Assembly: GCA_017620255.1 (NCBI GenBank)
Contig: JAFZQU010000012.1
Span: 55,190 to 119,189 of the forward strand
Length of the DNA: 64,000 bases
Direction: 5' to 3'
Source of the DNA: Lachnospiraceae bacterium
Lineage (GTDB): Bacteria; Bacillota; Clostridia; Lachnospirales; Lachnospiraceae
Translations under genes and position numbers: made by a program
In this document: positions 1 to 7,865 of the stretch, piece by piece
Numbering within the stretch: the first letter of the stretch is position 1
Layout of the letters: the number at the start of each line of letters is the position of its first letter
The notes under the pieces: model-generated
The model's input: the letters and a program-made list of their open reading frames with translations, nothing else
Told to the model about the DNA's origin: nothing
The model's database searches: none

Positions 1-335
1 AATGTCAGGATAATGATATAGATAAAGACATGAAAGCCCACCAGGATACTTGTAAGGAGCTTCGGTATCCTGACGCGGCAGAGTTGCGCCGTAAACAAAA
101 ACAGGGACAGCGCGATCCAGACTCTTCCGGCATAAGACAGCTGAAGGGCGGTGAAATATGCTTCCTCCGACTGCGCTTTCAGTTCAAAGAGATATCCGAG
201 ATTGTTGATGAGGGTTGCCAGACAACTGAACAGCAGAAAGGAATGCAGGGAATTCTTCCAGTTGCGGAACACGATCCAGCTCTCAACAAACAACGCGACA
301 ATGCTGATATATTGACTGAGTAACAAAACATCCAT
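1..335 (-). CDS. N-terminal part of a 7TM sensor protein (partial)
   Basis: The gene runs off the left edge, so only about 111 N-terminal residues are visible. Translation from the ATG at 335 begins MDVLLLSQYISIVALFVESW and continues with several hydrophobic stretches separated by short polar turns. The segment NNLGYLFELKAQSEEAYFTA and the following AGRVWIALSLFLF resemble the N-terminal seven-helix sensor module (HisK_N 7TM type) found on many clostridial histidine kinases and diguanylate cyclases. The output domain would lie beyond the window, so kinase, GGDEF and EAL cannot be told apart. The ribosome site is weak. Membrane location and a sensory role are inferred from the helix pattern only. 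Confidence 0.6.
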   Translation of the reverse strand, partial: MDVLLLSQYISIVALFVESWIVFRNWKNSLHSFLLFSCLATLINNLGYLFELKAQSEEAYFTALQLSYAGRVWIALSLFLFTAQLCRVRIPKLLTSILVGFHVFIYIIILT

Positions 336-391
336 GCGTCCATTTTATCATTTTTTACCCTGCATAACAATCAAGACAATAAAAGAGAAGA

Positions 392-925
392 TCATAGTCT
401 GCGCAGGGCATTCCGGAGTCTCGGACCTGTAAGATAAGCGCAGAGGATCTTGACGGCATCTGCAGGGATAAAGGGGATCACGCCGGCATACAAAGCAGCC
501 AAAAAGCCCATACCGGCAGTCTTCGCAAGCCAGGCTGTCCCAAACAGATAACAGACAAGCGTTCCAAGTACCATACCGGGAATGTACAGCAGTTTTTTTT
601 CTTCAAACCGGTCTATGAACCACCCGGAGATCGCAGCCGTAAACAGGTAGCCGATGATATAGCCGCCTGTCGGCCCGAGCAGTTTTCCCGCACCGCCTGT
701 AAAGCCCGAAAAAACCGGTACACCGATGAGCCCGAGCAGAATGTAAAGTGCGGTTGCAACGACACCTCTCTTCATTCCAAGCGCATATACCGCGATATAG
801 ATCGCAAAGATCGTAAGTGAAATGGGAACGGGGCTTATGGGGATCTGGATCGTAAACGGCCCCAGTACACAGATCAGCGCTGTGGCAAGTGCAGTATAGG
901 TCATTTGTTTTGTTCTGCCGTTCAT
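392..925 (-). CDS. bioY: Biotin transporter BioY (ECF S component)
   Basis: This 177-residue integral membrane protein has the BioY pattern: a long first helix with GPFTIQIPISPVPISLTIFA, then the GLIGVPVFSGFTGGAGKLLG loop and GPTGGYIIGYL. In the family it is the substrate-binding subunit that captures biotin and works with the shared EcfA/A'/T energizing module, which is not encoded in this window. About six helices are visible and the length is normal. It diverges from birA across a 116-base intergenic region carrying repeated GTTTACAAT boxes, so biotin-dependent repression by BirA is likely. This is the standard arrangement for biotin uptake in Firmicutes. Confidence 0.93.
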   Translation of the reverse strand: MNGRTKQMTYTALATALICVLGPFTIQIPISPVPISLTIFAIYIAVYALGMKRGVVATALYILLGLIGVPVFSGFTGGAGKLLGPTGGYIIGYLFTAAISGWFIDRFEEKKLLYIPGMVLGTLVCYLFGTAWLAKTAGMGFLAALYAGVIPFIPADAVKILCAYLTGPRLRNALRRL

Positions 926-955
926 CTTGTTTATTCCGCTTTCCTTTCCGGTATG

Positions 956-1029
956 GTTTACAATTTCTTCTGCGAAGTTTACAATGGACTTTAACCTGCG
1001 TCAACCTTTCGCAGCCAAAAGTTTACAAT
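956..1029. promoter_or_regulatory. Candidate BirA (biotin) operator region
   Basis: The nonamer GTTTACAAT occurs at 956-964, 977-985 and 1021-1029 between divergent bioY and birA. Read on the minus strand the 1029 copy gives TTGTAAAC, 14 bases, then GGTTGACG, an imperfect version of the TTGTAAACC...GGTTnACAA dyad bound by BirA repressors. The direct spacing of 21 and 44 bases is unusual, since known operators are inverted repeats. The neighbouring BirA has a DNA-binding domain, which supports regulation here. Confidence 0.5.
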
Positions 1030-1041
1030 GAGGGAAAAATA

Positions 1042-2094
1042 ATGAAGAGCACCAAAGAACAGGTCCTGCAGATCCTTACGGATGCGGCGGGCTCTTATAT
1101 ATCCGGACAGGAGATCGCAAAGCAGTTATACGTTACCAGAGCTTCCGTATGGAAAGCCATCCGTGCCCTGCGTCTCGACGGTCACCGGATCGAAGCCGTG
1201 ACCAATAAGGGATACCGGCTGCATGCGGATCCGGACAGCCTTACAAGGGAGAGGATCGCCATCTTTCTGGACCGGTATGTCGATAATAAGGAACCGGCTC
1301 CGGAGGAACTGCATGTACTGATTCAGGATCCTGAAAGACTGCAGGTATTTGAAACGGTTGCCTCTACCAACACGATCGCAGCAGGTATTTCCGGTTTATC
1401 CATGGAAGATACGAATGAAAACAGGTTGTGTGCAGTGGTGATCGCCGACAGACAGACGGCAGGAAGAGGAAGAAGAGGCCGTGATTTTTATTCACCAAAG
1501 GGAAGCGGGATCTATATGAGCCTGCTGGTGCATCCTAAAGAAAACGCACAGCTCTCCACAGGGTTTACCTGCATGATGGCAGTGGCCGCAAGCCGCGCGA
1601 TCGCTAAGATACTGGATCTTCAGATCGGGATCAAATGGGTGAACGACCTGTTCTGTCAGGGGAAAAAGGTCGCCGGGATCCTGACGGAAGGAAGTGTTTC
1701 CGTAGAAGACAATTCCGTTTCCGGTGTGATCATCGGGATCGGGATCAATGTATATGCCCCGGAAGACGGCTTTCCCAAAGACATCGAAACGGTGGCGGGA
1801 AGCCTGCTGCCGGCAGGCATGGCAGAGACAGACTTAAGGAACCGGCTCTGCGCAGCGGTCATTACAGAGTTCCTTAGGATCTTTCACGCAGATGACCCGT
1901 CTGCTTTTCTTGAAGAGTACCGGAGCCGGTCTTTTCTGACCGGACAATATGTGCGCATCAATGATTTTTCGGGACGAGCATATAAATATGCCCTCGTGGA
2001 GGGCATAGATGACGCGTTTCATTTATGTGTCAGATATGATAACGGAGAAAAGGAAGCCCTTTCCTCCGGCGAAGTCAGCGTTGTCCGCTACTGA
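1042..2094 (+). CDS. birA: Bifunctional biotin-[acetyl-CoA-carboxylase] ligase / biotin repressor BirA
   Basis: The start is the ATG at 1042 behind TGAGGG, which gives 350 residues; an in-frame extension upstream runs through the operator and has no ribosome site. Residues 1-60 form a winged helix-turn-helix (SGQEIAKQLYVTRASVWKAI), the DNA-binding domain of group II BirA. The central catalytic domain shows the biotinyl-AMP motif GRGRRGRDFYSPKGSGIYMS and the lysine motif KWVNDLFCQGKKVAGILTEG. The C-terminal 45 residues form the usual SH3-like domain. It attaches biotin to carboxylase or decarboxylase carrier proteins and probably represses bioY. Its 3' end overlaps convergent folD by 20 bases. 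Confidence 0.93.
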   Translation: MKSTKEQVLQILTDAAGSYISGQEIAKQLYVTRASVWKAIRALRLDGHRIEAVTNKGYRLHADPDSLTRERIAIFLDRYVDNKEPAPEELHVLIQDPERLQVFETVASTNTIAAGISGLSMEDTNENRLCAVVIADRQTAGRGRRGRDFYSPKGSGIYMSLLVHPKENAQLSTGFTCMMAVAASRAIAKILDLQIGIKWVNDLFCQGKKVAGILTEGSVSVEDNSVSGVIIGIGINVYAPEDGFPKDIETVAGSLLPAGMAETDLRNRLCAAVITEFLRIFHADDPSAFLEEYRSRSFLTGQYVRINDFSGRAYKYALVEGIDDAFHLCVRYDNGEKEALSSGEVSVVRY

Positions 2095-2938
2095 GTTTTT
2101 CCGCTGCCTGTGCAACATGGTGTACAAGAATACCTGTTGTGACGGATCCGACACCACCCGGCACCGGTGTCAGGGCCTGCACGATAGTTTCCGCTTCTTC
2201 AAAACGCACATCGCCGCACAGTTTCTGCTTTTCCGTATTCCAGCCGATCCCGACGTCGATCACGACCATGTCTTCCTGCAAGTAGTCCCTGCCGATACTT
2301 TCCATCTGTCCGCTTGCCGCGATCAGGATCTGTGCTTCTTTTGCGATCCCGGGCACGTCTTTGGTCCTGGTATGGCAGATCGTTACCGTAGCGTTCTCGT
2401 GCATGAGCATCATCGCAACGGGACGCCCGACCACCAGGGAACGTCCGATCACGACAGCACGTTTTCCGGAGATCTCTATCCCGTAGTATTTCAGGATCTC
2501 CATGGCGGCCTGCGCGGTACAGGGCGCAAAGCCCCGGTCCGTATTGGTAAACACGCCGGAGAGAGAACCGTCCGTGCATCCGTCCACATCTTTTTCGGGA
2601 AGCAGCATGTTGCGGGCCTTCTCCCCGTCGATCTGTGCCGGCAGGGGCCTGAACATGAGAATGCCGTGTACCTGCTCATCCTCATTCAGTCCCTTAAGTG
2701 TTTCAAAGAACTTCTCTTCCGCTACATCCGCAGGCAAAACCACATTCTTTACTTCCACACCGGCTGTCATGCAGCGCTTCATGGCACCGCGTTCATATGA
2801 CAGATCGTCTTCCCGCTCGCCGACACGCAGGATCGCAAGCGTCGGTACGATGCCTTTTTTCCTGCACCGCTCCACGATCTCTTTGGTCTTATCACCGATC
2901 GCGTCTGCTACCGGTTTTCCCTTCAGTATTTCCGCCAT
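2075..2938 (-). CDS. folD: Methylenetetrahydrofolate dehydrogenase, FolD family, with altered cyclohydrolase residues
   Basis: This cytosolic protein of 287 residues has both FolD domains. The NAD(P)-binding part shows GKRAVVIGRSLVVGRPVAMM and the C-terminal signature TPVPGGVGSVTTGIL is intact. Tyr48 of the active site is present, but the lysine four residues later (Lys54 in E. coli FolD) is Ala52. The glutamine of the GILVQLPLP motif is Phe96 in GILMFRPLP. Both residues are needed for methenyl-THF cyclohydrolase activity in studied enzymes, while the KDVDG aspartate is kept. The protein is therefore probably a dehydrogenase only. It is the last gene of a folate run, directly after fchA, whose family can supply the missing reaction. 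Confidence 0.9.
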   Translation of the reverse strand: MAEILKGKPVADAIGDKTKEIVERCRKKGIVPTLAILRVGEREDDLSYERGAMKRCMTAGVEVKNVVLPADVAEEKFFETLKGLNEDEQVHGILMFRPLPAQIDGEKARNMLLPEKDVDGCTDGSLSGVFTNTDRGFAPCTAQAAMEILKYYGIEISGKRAVVIGRSLVVGRPVAMMLMHENATVTICHTRTKDVPGIAKEAQILIAASGQMESIGRDYLQEDMVVIDVGIGWNTEKQKLCGDVRFEEAETIVQALTPVPGGVGSVTTGILVHHVAQAAEKLSSGQR

Positions 2939-2953
2939 TTTTTATCCTCTGTA

Positions 2954-3565
2954 TTATCCGTTGTAGACGGATGCAAATACCTCATCCGCCAGTTTTGTGT
3001 ATTTTTGAACCAGCGCATCTGTTTCCGCATCCGTTTTGTCTGCAAATACTTTGTCTTTCATCAGTTTTGTATTGACGCGCACATTCATGGCCGCCCCTGT
3101 GATCGCCGCGCGGCACATGGCTGCACCCGTTGCCGCATCGGAAAGCATCAGCCTGCTGCCTTTTGCGGCAAAATCACGCAATAGTTCCACCGCACTGCAG
3201 GACAGTTTCAGGATCTCCATCGGAACCGCTGCCGCATCCTTTAAGCATTTCTCCAGGACCGCATCCCTGTCCGGATCATCCTTTGGCAATCCGTAAGCCT
3301 TGGACAGGGGCTCAAAAGCTTCCGCATCTTTTTCCACACAGGAAAGCAGGTCTTCCCGCAGTTTCTGTGCCTGCTCCATCAGGGCCCTGACATCCTCCTC
3401 CACATCGGCGTAGGTTTTTTTACCGACCGTGAATTCGCCGACCATGTCACCAAGCGCGATCCCGATGCTGCCGACCAGCGCGCAGGCCCCGCCGCCGCCC
3501 GGCACAGATGTTTTGGATGCAAGCGCCTGTGTAAATTCCCTTACCGATCCATCTGTCAACTGCAT
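2954..3565 (-). CDS. fchA: FchA-type methenyl-THF cyclohydrolase / formimino-THF cyclodeaminase family protein
   Basis: The start is placed at the ATG at 3565 (MQLTDGSVREFTQALAS), preceded by AGGAGA at good spacing. A longer reading would overlap folC without a ribosome site. The 203-residue all-helical protein carries the family hallmark VPGGGGACALVGSIGIALGD near the N-terminus and the SDAATGAAMCRAAI region near the C-terminus. Family members act either as formiminotetrahydrofolate cyclodeaminases in histidine breakdown or as methenyl-THF cyclohydrolases. There are no hut genes here, and it lies between folC and a FolD lacking cyclohydrolase residues, so the cyclohydrolase role is inferred. 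Confidence 0.85.
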   Translation of the reverse strand: MQLTDGSVREFTQALASKTSVPGGGGACALVGSIGIALGDMVGEFTVGKKTYADVEEDVRALMEQAQKLREDLLSCVEKDAEAFEPLSKAYGLPKDDPDRDAVLEKCLKDAAAVPMEILKLSCSAVELLRDFAAKGSRLMLSDAATGAAMCRAAITGAAMNVRVNTKLMKDKVFADKTDAETDALVQKYTKLADEVFASVYNG

Positions 3566-3581
3566 TTCTTTTCTCCTGTTA

Positions 3582-4844
3582 TCAATCTCCCGAAAGAACG
3601 TTCTTCCGGATCTCTCCTGCCATATACAAAGAGCCGAACGCGACCACCGGTTCACATCCGGCATACCGCATCACGCACGCGATCCCCTCTTTGACCGAAT
3701 CCGCCGCCTGTGCTTTCACCCCGCGCGCTGTAAACTCTTTAACATAGTCGGATGCGTTCAGTGCACGCGGACTGTCCGGTGTCACACAGACAGCACCCAG
3801 CGCATAGGGCGCGATCAGATCTGCGATCTGCGCATAATCCTTATCTGCCAGCACGCCTGTTAAAAACCAAACCTTTTGACCGGGAAGCACTTCATCCAGC
3901 GTACGGATCAGCGCTCCGGCGCACTGCGGATTATGTCCGCCATCCAGGATAAAGACCGGATCTTCTCTCAGTACTTCAAATCTGGCCGGCCAGAACGTAT
4001 CGCGAAGTCCCGCCCGGATCTGTTCTTCTCCGATAGCATAACCCGCATCGGTCAACAGCCCGATGATCTTTAGCGCAACGACCGCATTGCGCAACTGATG
4101 GCGGCCAAGCAGGGAAAGCGTATATTCCCTGTCTCCATAGGAAAAGACCTGTTCGCGGATCGAAGAACGGATATGTACAGCCTCGTCTCCCGCAAGTGTA
4201 AAAGGAACGTTTTTTTCACTGCAGATCCTGCGGATCGTATCAACCGCTTCCGGCGCACTGTCATAGCAGACTACGCTGCAGCCCGGTTTGATGATCCCGG
4301 CCTTGGTGGCTGCGATCTCCTGCAGTGTATTCCCGAGATATTCCGTATGTTCCAGCGCGATGTTCGTAAAAGCCGCAACAAGGGGCGCAGGGATCACATT
4401 TGTCGAATCCAGTGCTCCGCCCATACCGACTTCGAGTACAACAAGATCGCAGTGTTCCCTGTAGAAGTATTCCATCGCGATCGCTGTGATCAGTTCAAAC
4501 TGGCTGGGGTGATCATCCATGGCATCGGCGATCTTTGCCACGGCTTCCGTGATCTCAGAGAGCCTCCCGGCGGGGATACCTGTCCCGTTGATCTGGATCC
4601 TTTCGTAAAAATCACACACATGGGGAGATGTAAACAGGCCGGTCTTAAAGCCGGCCGCTCTCAGAACGGATGCAACCATCGCACAGGTACTGCCTTTGCC
4701 GTTGCTTCCGGTTATATGAACAAACTTAAGTTTCTTCTGCGGATCGCCCATTGCGGCAAGCAGTTCCACGGTCCGCTCCAGGCCCATTTTGGAAGTGCTC
4801 CATGTGAAGTTTTCAATATAAGCGATCGCTTCCGAACTTGTCAT
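3582..4844 (-). CDS. folC: Folylpolyglutamate synthase / dihydrofolate synthase FolC
   Basis: This Mur-ligase-family enzyme of 420 residues adds glutamate to folates using ATP. The P-loop FVHITGSNGKGSTCAMVASV is near residue 45, followed by the folate-binding segment GLFTSPHVCDFYERIQINGT and the Mur-type LEVGMGGALDSTNV. The C-terminal ligase domain contains WPARFEVLREDPVFILDGGH, typical of FolC. Length is normal. It sits between azlD, 8 bases upstream, and fchA, 16 bases downstream, so it is probably cotranscribed. Polyglutamylation keeps folate cofactors in the cell for the FolD/FchA reactions encoded after it. Whether it also has dihydrofolate synthase activity cannot be told from sequence. 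Confidence 0.92.
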   Translation of the reverse strand: MTSSEAIAYIENFTWSTSKMGLERTVELLAAMGDPQKKLKFVHITGSNGKGSTCAMVASVLRAAGFKTGLFTSPHVCDFYERIQINGTGIPAGRLSEITEAVAKIADAMDDHPSQFELITAIAMEYFYREHCDLVVLEVGMGGALDSTNVIPAPLVAAFTNIALEHTEYLGNTLQEIAATKAGIIKPGCSVVCYDSAPEAVDTIRRICSEKNVPFTLAGDEAVHIRSSIREQVFSYGDREYTLSLLGRHQLRNAVVALKIIGLLTDAGYAIGEEQIRAGLRDTFWPARFEVLREDPVFILDGGHNPQCAGALIRTLDEVLPGQKVWFLTGVLADKDYAQIADLIAPYALGAVCVTPDSPRALNASDYVKEFTARGVKAQAADSVKEGIACVMRYAGCEPVVAFGSLYMAGEIRKNVLSGD

Positions 4845-4852
4845 GATCTTCC

Positions 4853-5161
4853 CTATTTTACGATCAGTTCCGTGATAAATACAGCCAGGCAGGAACCGAG
4901 CGCCACGCGGAACAGGTTTCCGTCAAAAAACGCAAGTGCCACGCCGATCACAAATCCCGCAAGACCTGATACGATCGATCCGGTCGCATAAAGCATGGCG
5001 GGAAAAGTCATGACGGCGAGCGTCACAAACGGAACATAGTATAAAAATGAACGGATATATTTGTTTTTTATATCCCTGCGGATGAGTGTCAGCGGCAGCA
5101 TACGGATAATGTAAAGCGTCGAGGCCGCGACCAGCAGATAAACGTAAAAATTAATCTCCAT
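4853..5161 (-). CDS. azlD: AzlD family branched-chain amino acid exporter subunit
   Basis: A small membrane protein of 102 residues, starting at the ATG at 5161 (MEINFYVYLLVAASTLYIIR), which overlaps the end of azlC by 11 bases. It shows the AzlD pattern: an N-terminal helix, the conserved TLYIIRMLPLTLIRRDIKNK segment, then FLYYVPFVTLAVMTFPAMLY and two further helices. AzlD is the small partner of AzlC in a two-component exporter of branched-chain amino acids and their analogues. Translational coupling with azlC suggests stoichiometric synthesis. The substrate here is inferred from family only. Confidence 0.88.
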   Translation of the reverse strand: MEINFYVYLLVAASTLYIIRMLPLTLIRRDIKNKYIRSFLYYVPFVTLAVMTFPAMLYATGSIVSGLAGFVIGVALAFFDGNLFRVALGSCLAVFITELIVK

Positions 5162-5891
5162 GCACTGCCTCCTCTTCTGTCTCTTCTTCGATCGGGCGCA
5201 GGAACGCTGCAGCCGCGGCAATGACCACCGTCAGAAGGATGATCCTGGTACCGGAAGAGATCGCCGATAAAACGGGTAATTCCGAAAACAGGAAACTGAG
5301 CAGCATGGATACGCTTACCAGTACCGCCAAAACCTTGTTTTTTCTCGCACCCGGAATGATGATCGCAAGAAACATCCCATAGAGTGCAACACTGAGCGCG
5401 GTTTCGATCCGCTCCGGCAGGATCGCGCCGACAGCGGCACCGAGGATCGTGCCAAGTGTCCAGCCGGGTACAGCCACCGTAGCCGCCCCGTAGTTATAGA
5501 ACGGGTTCAGCCGCCCTTCCACGTTGGATGCGATCCCGAAGATCTCATCCGTTACAAAACAGGGCAGGAGCAGCCGGTGAATGAAGGGCATCTTTTTATC
5601 CAGTTTCTGTGACATGGAACTGGACATCAGGATGTAACGCAGGTTGATCACCAGTGTCGTGACGGCCATCTGGATCAGTGTGTCCGCTGCCGCGATCACA
5701 TTGATCGCCGCAAACTGTCCGGCACTCGCCAGCATCACCGCCGACATACAGCCGGCCTGCAGCGGTGTGATCCCTGCTTCCCTTGCCGTGATACCGAGGG
5801 CAAAAGATACCGCGAAGTACCCGAGTGCGATCGGGATGCCGTCTTTGATTCCTTTTATATACCAGGTACGATTGTTGTTTGCTTTCTCCAT
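5151..5891 (-). CDS. azlC: AzlC family branched-chain amino acid permease
   Basis: This 246-residue polytopic membrane protein has the AzlC signature early on: DGIPIALGYFAVSFALGITA, then LASAGQFAAINVIAA and NLRYILMSSSMSQKL. About six to seven hydrophobic segments are visible and the C-terminus is acidic and cytoplasmic (EEETEEEAVHGD). Together with azlD it forms the large subunit of an AzlCD exporter. It follows degV by 21 bases in the same leftward run. Export of valine, leucine or isoleucine is a family-based assignment; no regulator of the Lrp/AzlB type is present nearby. Confidence 0.9.
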   Translation of the reverse strand: MEKANNNRTWYIKGIKDGIPIALGYFAVSFALGITAREAGITPLQAGCMSAVMLASAGQFAAINVIAAADTLIQMAVTTLVINLRYILMSSSMSQKLDKKMPFIHRLLLPCFVTDEIFGIASNVEGRLNPFYNYGAATVAVPGWTLGTILGAAVGAILPERIETALSVALYGMFLAIIIPGARKNKVLAVLVSVSMLLSFLFSELPVLSAISSGTRIILLTVVIAAAAAFLRPIEEETEEEAVHGD

Positions 5892-5912
5892 TTTTCACTC
5901 CGTGGATACTCT

Positions 5913-6779
5913 TTACGGAAGAATCGAAACACCAAGACCGACCGCACCGGGTCCGGTGTGCGCTGCGATACTTGCCGAAAGCGGGTCATAAAACAGTTCT
6001 GTTTCCGGAAAAGTTTCCCGGGCAAGTTCCATCCATTCCGCCTTCATTTCTTCCGTGAGACCGGCGCCGGCCAGTCCGATACAGACTTTGTCCGGATATG
6101 CGCCCGGAAAACGGGTTTCTATGTCGCTTTTCAATGCCGCAAGCATCCTTTCCTCGCATCGTTTCATGGAGCCGCGTACATTGGCATAAGGTTCCAGTTT
6201 TTCTCCCTGAATGGTCAGGATCGGTTTTATGTTCAAAAGCGTACCGAGCGCTGCTGCCGCGGGACTGACTCTCCCGCCCCGTTTCAGATGATCCAGGGTT
6301 TCAACAGCCAGGTAAATGGACGAGCGGTAGGCATCCCTCTCAAGAAACGATGCGATCTCCGCCCCGACGGCGCCTTTGTCCGCCATCTGTTTTGCCAGCA
6401 GCACAGACGGTCTGAGCGTCACGGAGATCCTGTGATTGTCGGCCACAAAGACCTTATCCTCATAGTCCTGCGCCAGACCTTTTGCAGTCATGCATCCTGC
6501 GCTTAAGCCGCTTGACATCGGTATATAGACGATCTGCTCATAACCGTCTGCAAGAAGGCGGTCCCATGTATCCAGAACATCACCCGGTGACGGCTGTGAG
6601 GTAGACACTTTCCGTTCACTGTTCAGTGCCGCGTAAAATTCATCTTCTTCAAGGCTCTCCCCTTCATAGAAGACCTGTTCATCGATCAGGACCGGCATAG
6701 GCATCACGAAAATGCCAAGCGATTCCGCCTCATTAGTCAGGATTCCGCTGTTGGTATCCGTCAGGATTGCTACTCTCAT
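5913..6779 (-). CDS. DegV family fatty-acid-binding protein
   Basis: A protein of 288 residues with the DegV fold: the N-terminal MRVAILTDTNSGI lipid carboxylate-binding motif, STSQPSPGDVLDTWDRLL with the conserved Thr-Ser-Gln-Pro turn, YIPMSSGLSAGC, and LDHLKRGGRVSPAAAALGTL in the centre. Relatives (FakB) bind a fatty acid and present it to the FakA kinase for phosphorylation and entry into phospholipid synthesis. No fakA is visible nearby, and most clostridia carry several degV paralogues with unknown lipid preference. It is the first gene of the leftward run that continues into azlC and the folate genes. Confidence 0.88.
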   Translation of the reverse strand: MRVAILTDTNSGILTNEAESLGIFVMPMPVLIDEQVFYEGESLEEDEFYAALNSERKVSTSQPSPGDVLDTWDRLLADGYEQIVYIPMSSGLSAGCMTAKGLAQDYEDKVFVADNHRISVTLRPSVLLAKQMADKGAVGAEIASFLERDAYRSSIYLAVETLDHLKRGGRVSPAAAALGTLLNIKPILTIQGEKLEPYANVRGSMKRCEERMLAALKSDIETRFPGAYPDKVCIGLAGAGLTEEMKAEWMELARETFPETELFYDPLSASIAAHTGPGAVGLGVSILP

Positions 6780-6820
6780 TTTATTACCGTCCCTGCCCGT
6801 TTTTTAAATCACACTTAACA

Positions 6821-6849
6821 AGTTTACCATTAGTCCGATTTATCGACAA
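6821..6849 (-). promoter_or_regulatory. Candidate sigma-A promoter of the degV-azlCD-folC-fchA-folD run
   Basis: Read on the minus strand: TTGTCG (6849-6844), 17 bases, TAAACT (6826-6821), about 40 bases ahead of the degV start at 6779. Spacing is ideal but both boxes deviate from consensus. It lies back to back with the tRNA-Ala promoter. Confidence 0.4.
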
Positions 6850-6876
6850 TACCATATTTTCAGACCAAAATAACGC

Positions 6877-6905
6877 TTGCATGTTTGTCGCGTGTGGTTT
6901 ACGAT
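6877..6905 (+). promoter_or_regulatory. Promoter of tRNA-Ala
   Basis: TTGCAT at 6877-6882, a 17-base spacer, and TACGAT at 6900-6905. Transcription would begin near 6912, about 16 bases before the mature tRNA 5' end at 6928. Confidence 0.6.
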
Positions 6906-6927
6906 AGTATCGTCGCCAAACGCTCAT

Positions 6928-7000
6928 GGGATCGTAGCTCAGTTGGGAGAGCGCTGCGTTCGCAACGCAGAGGTCGAGGGTTCGAATCCCTTCGGTTCCA
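6928..7000 (+). tRNA. tRNA-Ala (anticodon CGC)
   Basis: A 73-base cloverleaf. The acceptor GGGATCG pairs with CGGTTCC through two G-U wobbles. The D arm is GCTCAGTTGGGAGAGC, the anticodon stem CTGCG/CGCAG encloses the loop TTCGCAA, and the T arm is GAGGG TTCGAAT CCCTT. The anticodon CGC reads GCG (Ala), and the discriminator base is A. CCA is not encoded. A sigma-A promoter lies directly upstream and a hairpin terminator directly downstream, so it is a single-gene transcript. Confidence 0.95.
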
Positions 7001-7018
7001 TTTATAAGAAGTGTGAGT

Positions 7019-7044
7019 CCCCCGCCATGATGCGGGGGATTTTT
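7019..7044 (+). terminator. Rho-independent terminator after tRNA-Ala
   Basis: A perfect 7-bp stem CCCCCGC (7019-7025) / GCGGGGG (7032-7038) is followed by A and a T run. It separates the tRNA from the response regulator gene. Confidence 0.85.
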
Positions 7045-7094
7045 ACGCATATCCCATCCGCATATGATACAATAGGAAAAGAGGGTACCCGTAT

Positions 7095-7865
7095 ATGAAA
7101 GAGCATTTTCAGGTCCTCATCATCGACGATGATGAAGTGATCGCGCAATCTACAGCCGAATACTTCAACATGTTTGACGTACCTACCGCCTATGTCACGG
7201 ACTATGATGCGGCCGTCCGCTTTCTGGAGGAGCATGTGATCTCGCTGCTGCTTCTGGATATCAACCTGGGCGGAAAGTCCGGCTTTGATCTTTGCCGGAA
7301 GGTACGCGAAAACTATGATATGCCGATCCTCTTCATCAGTGCCAGGACCAGCGATGACGATGTGCTGATCGCCCTGAACATCGGCGGGGACGACTATATC
7401 AAAAAGCCCTTCACCTTAAGCATCCTCCTGGCCAAAGTCAAAGCGATCCTCTCCCGGTATGCGCACGCAAAAGAAAGCGCTAAAGAAAACCTGCCGGATC
7501 CCGTTGCAGGAAAGGCGGCGGGGACTTTTGAGAACAGAAACGGGCTCATCCGGCTTACAGACACGGTCAGCCTGGATACAAACATGCATAAACTGCTCAG
7601 CGGCAAGCAGCAGCTTCCGCTCAAAGCCATGGAATACAAACTGCTTACATATCTCATCGAAAATGCCGGACGGATCGTAACCAAAGAAGAACTGCTAAAA
7701 AATGTCTGGGAAGACGAATATATCGGAGAAGGCACACTGGCCGTTCATATCAGGCATCTGCGTGAGAAGACGGAAAGGGATCCCAAGGAACCGGTTCTGA
7801 TCAAGACAGTCTGGGGCGTGGGATATGTGATCGAAGGAACGGAATCGGATGAAGAACTTCCGTAG
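7095..7865 (+). CDS. OmpR/PhoB family response regulator
   Basis: A protein of 256 residues. The receiver domain (about 1-120) starts VLIIDDDE, has the phospho-acceptor Asp in LLLLDINLGGKSGFDL, the conserved Thr/Ser position in LFISART and the Lys in YIKKPF. A longer than usual linker of about 40 residues rich in Lys, Ala and Glu leads to a winged-helix DNA-binding domain (PLKAMEYKLLTYLIENAGRI, then VAHIR-type recognition in TLAVHIRHLREK, and VWGVGYVI). Its stop overlaps the kinase gene by 17 bases. The ABC exporter genes immediately after the pair are the probable target, through phased repeats at 9193-9236. Confidence 0.93.
   Translation: MKEHFQVLIIDDDEVIAQSTAEYFNMFDVPTAYVTDYDAAVRFLEEHVISLLLLDINLGGKSGFDLCRKVRENYDMPILFISARTSDDDVLIALNIGGDDYIKKPFTLSILLAKVKAILSRYAHAKESAKENLPDPVAGKAAGTFENRNGLIRLTDTVSLDTNMHKLLSGKQQLPLKAMEYKLLTYLIENAGRIVTKEELLKNVWEDEYIGEGTLAVHIRHLREKTERDPKEPVLIKTVWGVGYVIEGTESDEELP

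Noticed and set aside
179..370. A 63-residue reading on the minus strand at the left edge
   Set aside because: It is out of frame with the 7TM protein, which has a far better membrane pattern and stays open to the edge.
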